Position numbers and translations under genes: made by a program. Of a stretch of DNA of 5,292 bases, positions 1 through 5,292 are shown one piece after another; position 1 is the first letter of the stretch, and each line of letters begins with the position of its first letter. The stretch comes from an uncultured Methanomassiliicoccales archaeon. Its GTDB lineage: Archaea > Thermoplasmatota > Thermoplasmata > Methanomassiliicoccales > Methanomethylophilaceae. The stretch covers positions 1-5,292 of the forward strand of contig CAKQHC010000099.1 of NCBI GenBank assembly GCA_934234005.1. The letters are read 5' to 3'. The notes beneath the pieces are model-generated. The model was not told the origin of the DNA. It was given only the letters and a program-made list of their open reading frames with translations, and made no database searches.

Positions 1-701
1 ACTCTTCTATGCGTCCGTTGATTTTAAACCCGGAGCATATTGGATAAACACCAGTAGCAATGAGATTATTTACACTCTGATCGACAATGCTACAGACGAA
101 GTCTATCAGAATCTTACAAGTATCGCCAACGGAGAGAAAGTAACTGCACAACTGAATCCAGCCATATCGATGAGGGATATGAATTCAGATCCGAATACAA
201 TCTACTCCGTTATGGCTGTTGCCGGTTATCTGAATGCAGTTCCCGTTGGAAATGAAGACGAGGAAGATAATGACGAAGACGAATGCGAATGCGAGTCGTA
301 TTCTATTTCCATCCCCAACAAAGAAGTCCGCAAGACATTTTTTAAGATGATGGCGAAAAGACTGTTCAATAAGGGGCGTGATGTATTCAATACATTGTTG
401 AAAGTTTTGGAAAAAGGAGATGTACGGGGGGTAGAAAAGAGTCTCAAAGAAATATTGTACGGCAGTGTTCCGTCCATCGTCCTGAAGGACGAAGGCGACT
501 ATCAGCTGATAGTCGCCACAGCAGCAATGAATTCCAAGGGAAGATACGAAATTTACATGGAAAGAGAAGCCGGAAACGGAAGATCCGACATGATCATGAA
601 ACAGAGAATATTCCTACGGACTCGGCAAGAATCTGATTCTGTACGGAGTCTGCTTTAACGGCAAGAAACCAAAGGTCTTGATGGAACGGATTTCGAAGTA
701 A
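1..701 (+). pseudogene. AAA-ATPase-like / PDDEXK_9 family protein, 5'-truncated by the window and internally deleted
   Basis: The reading frame is open from position 2 with no start in view, so the N-terminal P-loop ATPase part lies outside the window. The first visible residues (YWINTSSNE at 38-64) followed by the IYSVMAVAGYL segment (200-232) and SIPNKEV (308-328) are typical of the junction between the AAA-ATPase-like domain (Pfam AAA-ATPase_like) and the C-terminal PD-(D/E)XK domain (PDDEXK_9, formerly DUF1703). The nuclease-type motif GRSD is present at 578-589. Right after it the frame runs into an unrelated tail and stops at 656-658. The expected family C-terminus (REYSYGLGKN, then LILYGVCFNGKK) is found in the next frame from about 603 to the TAA at 699-701. 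About 40-50 residues that should carry the E-x-K catalytic strand are missing, by my recollection of the family. A single sequencing error would not explain this. Members are common in gut bacteria and archaea and their function is poorly known. The family call is confident; the pseudogene call is likely. Confidence 0.75.
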
Positions 702-716
702 TGTATACGAATTTCA

Positions 717-730
717 GATTATTAATAATC
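717..730. repeat. 14-bp perfect palindrome upstream of gltX
   Basis: GATTATTAATAATC is its own reverse complement. It sits in the 105-bp gap between the broken gene and gltX, 76 bases before the gltX start. It could be a regulator binding site, an AT-rich TATA element that would give a leader of roughly 55 bases, or chance in AT-rich DNA. The symmetry is directly visible; any function is inference. Confidence 0.45.
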
Positions 731-735
731 GGATT

Positions 736-753
736 AATGCCGAATATGGCATT
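736..753. repeat. Inverted repeat (6-bp stem, 6-base loop)
   Basis: AATGCC (736-741) pairs with GGCATT (748-753) around the loop GAATAT. It lies 5 bases after the 14-bp palindrome. It is not followed by a T-run on either strand, so it does not look like a terminator. It may form a compound operator with the neighbouring palindrome, or be coincidental. Confidence 0.35.
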
Positions 754-777
754 TGCGGAGATACGCGGACGATGGCG

Positions 778-785
778 TATTATAA
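778..785 (+). promoter_or_regulatory. Candidate archaeal TATA box for gltX
   Basis: TATTATAA is centred about 25 bases before the gltX ATG. That is the usual distance from an archaeal TATA box to the transcription start, so the messenger would begin at or next to the start codon. This agrees with the lack of any Shine-Dalgarno sequence between this box and the ATG. No clear purine-rich BRE element precedes it, so confidence is limited. Confidence 0.35.
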
Positions 786-806
786 CGGAATCGTAATTGT
801 GCATAC

Positions 807-2486
807 ATGTCGGAAGAGATTGAGGCCACAATAAGAAAATTCGCATTACAGAATGCGGTATTTTTCAAAGGAACGGCCAATCCAAAAGCCGTTGTAGGTA
901 AGATTCTGGGAGGATGCCCCGAACTCAGATCGAGAGCAGCGGAAATTACACCCATAATCAATGATATCGTGGCAGAAGTAAATGCCATGGGTCTCGAAGC
1001 GCAGACCAAAGCACTTTCAGAAATGGATTCGTCCATGCTCGTAAAAGAGAAGAAAGAACGCAAGTATGAGTTGCCCGAACTCGAAGGTGTAAACGGAAAA
1101 GTTACGATGCGTATCGCTCCCGGACCTTCCGGACCGTTGCATATCGGCCACACCCGCGTATCCGTCCTTAATGATGAATACGTGAAGAGATACGGCGGAG
1201 ATTTAATTCTGAGGTTCGAAGATACCAATCCGGAAAAAATCGATCCCGACGCATACGATATGATTCCCGAGGATTTGGATTGGTTGGGCGTAAAATGTAC
1301 CAAGACATTCATACAATCGGACAGATTTCCGATGTATTACGATTACACCAGAAAACTTATCGAAGCGGGTCACGCATACGTCTGTACATGCGATGCAGAG
1401 GACTGGAGAAAGAAGAAGGAAGCCAAACAGGCATGTCCCTGCAGAAATCTCCCCGTAGAGGAACAGATGGAACGTTACGATAAGTTCATGAGCGGAGGAT
1501 ACGGCGACGGAGAAGCGATAGTGGTAGTCAAGACCGCAATCGATCATCCGAATCCGGCAGTAAGGGACTTCGTTGCCCTCAGATTGGTCAGTACACCGCA
1601 TCCCAGAACCGGAACGAAATATATTGCATATCCTATGATGAATCTCTCGGTAGCCATAGACGATCATGAAATGGGCATGACGCATGTAATCCGCGGAAAG
1701 GACCATCTGAACAATACCATCAGACAGGAGTATGTTTTCGATTATTTCGGATGGAAGAAACCCGTATACTACCACTACGGTCTTGTTAATATTCCCGATA
1801 CCGTTCTGAAGACTTCTCTTATAAAACAGAGTATAAAGGACGGAGAATACACAGGATGGAATGACGTCAGAACAGGTACCGTAAGGGCTATGGAAAGACG
1901 CGGAATCAGACCCGAAGCCATCAGACGTTATTGGGTAGAATCCGGAATTAAATCCGTCGACATACAGTTTTCGTGGGATAATCTGTACGGAATGAACAGA
2001 GATATCATCGATCCTGTCTCCAACAGATATTTCTTTGTCGAAGATCCCGTGAGATACGATATCGACGGAATAGACGTCCTTAAAGGATCTGCGCCGTTGC
2101 ACCCCGATCATCCAGAAAGAGGAAACAGAGATTATGAATTGAAGGCACCAAGGACGGTTTTCCTTTCGGCCGAAGATTCCAAACTCTTCTCCGATTCGAA
2201 GAAAATCAGATTGAAGGATTTATGCAATCTCGAATACGGACTTCCTGCCAAATACACCGGAAACGATGTTTCCGTTTTGAAACACGGCGTTCGTGCCGTC
2301 CAATGGGTAGGAGCCGATGCAGTCAAGGCAAAGTTGATTATGCCTGACGGAAGCGTAATGAACGGATTAATCGAAAAATCCGTAGAATCAGAGAAATGTG
2401 ACACAATCCAATTGGAAAGAATCGGATTCGCAAGAATCGAATCCAGAGATTCCGACGGAATCGGAATGGTGTTCACGCACAGATAA
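807..2486 (+). CDS. gltX: Glutamate--tRNA ligase, archaeal type (GluRS)
   Basis: A cytoplasmic class I aminoacyl-tRNA synthetase that attaches glutamate to tRNA-Glu using ATP. In archaea, which usually lack GlnRS, it also charges tRNA-Gln, and GatDE then amidates the product. The 559 residues match the archaeal family length. The helical N-terminal extension (about 1-90; LQNAVFFKGTANPKAVVGK) is specific to archaeal GluRS. The catalytic domain follows, with PGPSGPLHIGH (residues 105-115, HIGH motif) and RFEDTNPE (136-143). A CTC...CPC cluster (C193, C195, C210, C212) probably binds zinc. HPNPAVRDFVALRL (247-260) and GEYTGWNDVR (346-355) are also characteristic. The KMSKS region reads VLKTSLIK (333-340), a weak version of the motif. 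From about 440 onward is the beta-barrel anticodon-binding domain. ATG 807 is the only ATG in the open frame, because an in-frame TAA lies at 783-785. There is no Shine-Dalgarno sequence, suggesting leaderless translation. Confidence 0.96.
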   Translation: MSEEIEATIRKFALQNAVFFKGTANPKAVVGKILGGCPELRSRAAEITPIINDIVAEVNAMGLEAQTKALSEMDSSMLVKEKKERKYELPELEGVNGKVTMRIAPGPSGPLHIGHTRVSVLNDEYVKRYGGDLILRFEDTNPEKIDPDAYDMIPEDLDWLGVKCTKTFIQSDRFPMYYDYTRKLIEAGHAYVCTCDAEDWRKKKEAKQACPCRNLPVEEQMERYDKFMSGGYGDGEAIVVVKTAIDHPNPAVRDFVALRLVSTPHPRTGTKYIAYPMMNLSVAIDDHEMGMTHVIRGKDHLNNTIRQEYVFDYFGWKKPVYYHYGLVNIPDTVLKTSLIKQSIKDGEYTGWNDVRTGTVRAMERRGIRPEAIRRYWVESGIKSVDIQFSWDNLYGMNRDIIDPVSNRYFFVEDPVRYDIDGIDVLKGSAPLHPDHPERGNRDYELKAPRTVFLSAEDSKLFSDSKKIRLKDLCNLEYGLPAKYTGNDVSVLKHGVRAVQWVGADAVKAKLIMPDGSVMNGLIEKSVESEKCDTIQLERIGFARIESRDSDGIGMVFTHR

Positions 2487-2489
2487 ACG

Positions 2490-2512
2490 GAGAGGGACTA
2501 TCCCTCTCTTTT
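2490..2512 (+). terminator. Hairpin plus T-run terminator of gltX
   Basis: GAGAGGGA (2490-2497) pairs perfectly with TCCCTCTC (2501-2508) around a 3-base loop CTA, and TTTT follows at 2509-2512. It begins four bases after the gltX stop codon. The 8-bp stem and T-run look like a bacterial intrinsic terminator. In archaea the T-run itself is the main known termination signal, and the hairpin may protect the 3' end of the messenger. Confidence 0.75.
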
Positions 2513-2523
2513 AAACTTTCAAC

Positions 2524-2551
2524 AAAAAAAAAGCGGAGGAGTAATCCTCCG
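2524..2551 (-). terminator. Hairpin plus T9 terminator of the ABC transporter operon
   Basis: Read on the minus strand, a 7-bp stem (CGGAGGA at 2534-2540 against TCCTCCG at 2545-2551, loop of 4) is followed after one base by nine consecutive T residues (2532-2524). It lies eight bases downstream of the ATPase stop codon. The plus-strand side is also followed by a T-rich stretch (2552-2560), so it could back up termination of gltX. Confidence 0.8.
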
Positions 2552-2559
2552 TGTTTGTT

Positions 2560-3303
2560 TTAAAGAACTTTTGAAAGAAATTCTTTCAGACGTTCGTTTT
2601 GCGGATTTCCGAAGAATTCTTCCGGTGTGTTTTCTTCTACGATGTATCCTTCGTTGAAGAACAGAATTCTGTCTGAAACATCCCTTGCGAATCCCATTTC
2701 ATGGGTGACGATGAGCATTGTCATTCCGCTGTCTGCCAAATCTCTGATAAGGCTGAGAACTTCCCCCACCATTTCGGGATCCAATGCGGATGTAGGTTCG
2801 TCGAACAGCATGACTTCAGGATTCATCGCAAGCGCTCTGACGATTGCCACACGCTGCTGCTGTCCGCCCGAGAGTCTTGACGGATGTTGGTCGGCCTTAT
2901 CCGAAAGACCGATTCTCTTCAGGAGTTCGTCCGCTTTTTTAGATGCCTCTTCCTGACTCATAAGTTTGAGTTTGACCGGAGCGAGCATGATGTTCTCTTT
3001 TACGGTCATATGCGGGAAGAGGTTGAAGCTTTGGAACACCATTCCGATCCTCTGGCGGATTTTGTTGATGTCCGTACCCTTGGTCAGAATGTTCTCTCCG
3101 TCGAGTTTTATGACTCCGCCGTCGGCTTTCTCCAGACTGACCAGAGTGCGGATGAATGTTGACTTTCCGCATCCGGACGGCCCCAGTATGGAAATGACTT
3201 CCCCTCTGTGGACCGTGAGGTTTATGTCTTTCAGGACATTGTTTTCGCCAAATGATTTGGAGAGGTGTTCCACCTCGATAAGAATGTCTTTGTCAGTAGG
3301 CAT
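2560..3303 (-). CDS. Polar amino-acid ABC transporter, ATP-binding subunit (GlnQ-like)
   Basis: The cytoplasmic motor of an amino-acid importer of the PAAT family; two copies hydrolyse ATP to drive uptake through the membrane subunit. The 247 residues are the usual length and every nucleotide-binding motif is intact: Walker [10 protein letters not shown] (41-49), Q-loop Q91 in [10 protein letters not shown], signature LSGGQQQR (144-151), Walker B VMLFDE (164-169), D-loop SALD (172-175) and H-loop H201. The [14 protein letters not shown] stretch is typical of glutamine, arginine or histidine importers, but an ATPase does not reveal the substrate. The start overlaps the end of the permease gene by 11 bases. 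AGAGGTTG at 3308-3315 lies at a suitable distance before the ATG, so the two proteins are very likely made from one transcript with coupled translation. The similarity to GlnQ is clear; the exact substrate is unknown, so no symbol is assigned. Confidence 0.95.
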   Translation of the reverse strand: MPTDKDILIEVEHLSKSFGENNVLKDINLTVHRGEVISILGPSGCGKSTFIRTLVSLEKADGGVIKLDGENILTKGTDINKIRQRIGMVFQSFNLFPHMTVKENIMLAPVKLKLMSQEEASKKADELLKRIGLSDKADQHPSRLSGGQQQRVAIVRALAMNPEVMLFDEPTSALDPEMVGEVLSLIRDLADSGMTMLIVTHEMGFARDVSDRILFFNEGYIVEENTPEEFFGNPQNERLKEFLSKVL

Positions 3304-5292
3304 GGTTCAACCTCTTTTCCATTTTTCCGACCAAGTATTGCAGAATCAGTACTATTGCAAGATAAATTACAGCTACTACGAGCAACGGCAACAGAGCATC
3401 GTATGTCTGACCTCTGATGATATCGGCGGCTCTTGTAAGATCGATGACACCTATGAATCCCGCAATGGAAGTTTCCTTTATGAGAGATATTCCTTCGTTA
3501 CCCAATGCAGGCAGAATATTTCTGATGGCCTGCGGAACAACAACGGAAGTCATCGAGGTGCGCGTATCCAAACCGAGACATCTTGCAGCCTCCATCTGTC
3601 CTTTGGGAACGGCATTGATTCCAGAACGCACGATTTCAGCGACATATGCTCCGGAGTTGATACCGAATGCTACAGATGCAATGAGAATCTGGTTAATGTT
3701 AACGGATGCGAACACCACGTAGTAAATAATCAGCAATTGTACCATGGCGGGTGTTCCGCGGACGACTGTCACATAGAACTTGCATATTGCGTTGGGAATT
3801 TTCAGTTTTCCCGTGATGGAATGCATGCTCATGACAGCTGCAACAACGACACCGATCAGAAGACCGATAATCAATGCCAGGATAGCAATCTTTACGGTAT
3901 TTCCGAGACCTTCGAAAATGTACTTGTATCTGTCGTTTTCAAGAAAATCCTTCTTGAAGCTGTTCCAGAGACTTTCGAAGAAACCTGTGTCGTCGGACTC
4001 CTCGTACATGGATCTTGTATCGGGGTTGTAGTTATTCTGGGCATAATAACTCGTGATGGTCGCGACGGTTCCGTCTGCTTTCAGTTTATCGTAAGCGTTC
4101 ATGAAAGCTTCTCTCAGTTCCGTCGATTCTTTGTTGAATGCGAAACCGTAAGACGGTGCGGGAGCATCGGTGAGGGCATTTTCGTATATTGCGAATATGC
4201 TGTGCTGATACAACAGGGACGTTGCCACAAGATTATCGACAATAAGTCCGTCCGCTTCTCCGGATCCGACTGCCGCGGAGGCCAGAATCAGATTGTCGAA
4301 GACGAGTACTTCCGCCCCTTTTGCTGTCAGATATTCTTCATATCCGCTGCCGTTCACCATTGCTATTTTCTTTCCCGAAACCGATTCGAATGAACCAAGT
4401 GTTTTGGATGCGACGATTACGGATTTCAAATCGGTTCCGTATCCGATCGATCCGGAGAAATCAACGACGGCATTGTTAGCGGAATTAATCGGTATTCCGG
4501 ATATTCCGATGTATGTTCCGTTTTCATAGATTTTGTTCACGATTTCATTCATCGGAGTGGAGATGAAACGCACTTTGTATCCCATCTCCTTTCCCACGGC
4601 ATTGACCATATCCACATCCATTCCGGAATATCTGTTTCCGTTTTGGTTGTATCCGTACGGGGCATTGTCGGAAGTAAGTACGAATAATGTCTTCTCCTGG
4701 TTGTAGTAGGAAGGCGTATCCATCCTGTACCCGTTGTCTGCATAATATTGAATAATCCTGTCAATGGTTCCGTTGGTCCTGAGTCTCTCCAGCGATCCGT
4801 TGACTTCGTTACGCAGTTCGGTATTGCTCTTGGAGAAAACAAATCCGTACTGTTCGGGCTCGGCATTCAGGATATCGTACATTTCCAATTCGTCCGGATG
4901 GGCATTGACCTGGGCGCGGGCAACAGGCCCGTCGACTATTTCGCAGAAGGATTTGCCGTTCAGAAGATCCAGAACAATTTCGTTGTAGCTCTTTTGGTAA
5001 ACAATGTTCTTTGACAGTCCTTCGGCATAGTCCGCTCCGGATGTTCCGGTCTGTACAGAAATTCTCTTGTCGGCAACATCCGATTCTGCGGACAGATTCA
5101 GCCCTTTCTTGGCAACGATTACCAGTTTTATATCCGTGTATGACGAGGAAAAGTCCACTTCTTTAGCTCTGTCTTCGGAATAAGTGAATCCGGATGCGCC
5201 CATATCGCTTTTACCCTGTTGTACGGAGAGGATAATGGAATCGAAACTGTTCTGTTTGAACGTGATATTGTACCCAAGGTCTTTTCCTATGG
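3293..5292 (-). CDS. Amino-acid ABC transporter: tandem substrate-binding domains fused to permease (GlnP-like), 5' end outside window
   Basis: The frame is open to the right edge: residues before the Met codon at 5201-5203 ([17 protein letters not shown]) still belong to a binding domain, so that Met is internal. Order from the N-terminus: binding domain 1 (5292 to about 4709, first ~40 residues and any signal peptide missing), binding domain 2 (about 4693-4028), an acidic linker, then the permease (about 3916-3293). Both binding domains are SBP_bac_3 type and end alike (ELR..., YYADNGY and YYAQNNY), indicating tandem duplication. Domain 1 keeps GASGFT, the arginine of SEDR (5168-5170) and IVDGP. 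Domain 2 has SGIP and Asn (4475-4477) in place of that arginine but keeps IVDN. The permease has about five membrane spans and an EAA loop (3494-3592, EAARCLGL ... LPALGNE) that docks on the ATPase. Binding domains face outside the cell, as in lactococcal GlnP. A dimer would display at least four receptors. The substrate is probably a polar amino acid, not specified further. Confidence 0.93.
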   Translation of the reverse strand, partial: IGKDLGYNITFKQNSFDSIILSVQQGKSDMGASGFTYSEDRAKEVDFSSSYTDIKLVIVAKKGLNLSAESDVADKRISVQTGTSGADYAEGLSKNIVYQKSYNEIVLDLLNGKSFCEIVDGPVARAQVNAHPDELEMYDILNAEPEQYGFVFSKSNTELRNEVNGSLERLRTNGTIDRIIQYYADNGYRMDTPSYYNQEKTLFVLTSDNAPYGYNQNGNRYSGMDVDMVNAVGKEMGYKVRFISTPMNEIVNKIYENGTYIGISGIPINSANNAVVDFSGSIGYGTDLKSVIVASKTLGSFESVSGKKIAMVNGSGYEEYLTAKGAEVLVFDNLILASAAVGSGEADGLIVDNLVATSLLYQHSIFAIYENALTDAPAPSYGFAFNKESTELREAFMNAYDKLKADGTVATITSYYAQNNYNPDTRSMYEESDDTGFFESLWNSFKKDFLENDRYKYIFEGLGNTVKIAILALIIGLLIGVVVAAVMSMHSITGKLKIPNAICKFYVTVVRGTPAMVQLLIIYYVVFASVNINQILIASVAFGINSGAYVAEIVRSGINAVPKGQMEAARCLGLDTRTSMTSVVVPQAIRNILPALGNEGISLIKETSIAGFIGVIDLTRAADIIRGQTYDALLPLLVVAVIYLAIVLILQYLVGKMEKRLNHAY
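3308..3315 (-). promoter_or_regulatory. Ribosome binding site of the ATPase gene, inside the permease gene
   Basis: On the minus strand AGAGGTTG ends four bases before the ATG at 3303-3301, with its GAGGT core six bases from the ATG, complementary to the 16S rRNA tail. It lies within the last codons of the permease gene. It supports the chosen start and translational coupling. By contrast gltX has no such site. Confidence 0.6.

Noticed and set aside
701..796. A 31-codon open frame (MYTNFRLLIIGL...) whose ATG overlaps the TAA of the broken gene.
   Set aside because: Very short, no ribosome binding site of its own, no recognisable family, and it covers the inverted repeats and putative TATA box. 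Likely chance.
682..834. A frame without a start codon reading through the gap and into gltX (NVYEFQIINNRINAEYG...).
   Set aside because: No start codon, overlaps gltX in another frame, and no family resemblance. I cannot tell a relic from chance.
1203..2111. A 302-codon minus-strand open frame inside gltX.
   Set aside because: Antisense shadow of the conserved GluRS catalytic domain, with no domain resemblance.
2424..2444. Hairpin GGATTCG / CGAATCC near the end of gltX, reminiscent of a tRNA T-arm.
   Set aside because: No acceptor, D or anticodon arms around it, and it lies in conserved-length coding sequence. Repeated GAATC words make chance pairing easy.
2966..4393. A long plus-strand open frame (475 codons) opposite the transporter genes.
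   Set aside because: It is antisense to clearly conserved ATPase and permease domains. Its protein is Cys-, Ser- and Arg-rich with no family signs, so it is a shadow frame.
1..5292. In-frame TAG codons that might encode pyrrolysine, given the suspected Methanomassiliicoccales origin.
   Set aside because: All genes here end in TAA or TGA, and no frame appears to be extended across a TAG.

Overview
The window looks archaeal, most likely a gut or rumen Thermoplasmata of the Methanomassiliicoccales type. The main evidence is a full-length archaeal-type glutamyl-tRNA synthetase (GluRS). A probable leaderless promoter in front of it, an amino-acid ABC transporter of a kind often shared with gut bacteria, and a degraded AAA-ATPase/PD-(D/E)XK family gene fit the same picture. 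The lineage is an inference from protein style; there is no rRNA in the window to confirm it.

Layout. Positions 1-701 (+) hold the C-terminal half of an AAA-ATPase-like/PDDEXK_9 family gene. It enters from the left edge and is broken near position 600 by an internal deletion plus frame change, so I call it a pseudogene. Positions 702-806 are a short gap with two adjacent inverted repeats and a TATA-like box. Positions 807-2486 (+) are gltX, the GluRS gene. Positions 2487-2559 are a convergent intergenic gap with two back-to-back hairpin terminators, one for each strand. Positions 2560-3303 (-) encode the ATPase subunit of a polar amino-acid ABC transporter. Positions 3293-5292 (-) encode its partner, a fusion of at least two tandem extracellular substrate-binding domains to the membrane permease. 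This gene runs off the right edge before its start codon.

The two minus-strand genes overlap by 11 bases and form one operon, giving a complete importer: receptor domains, membrane channel and ATPase motor. The organisation resembles the GlnP-GlnQ transporters of lactic acid bacteria. The most notable point is that the second binding domain has lost the arginine that holds the amino-acid carboxylate in this family, while the first has kept it. The two receptors may therefore recognise different ligands. gltX is a separate housekeeping gene. I see no RNA gene, CRISPR array or insertion sequence, and no convincing new system.
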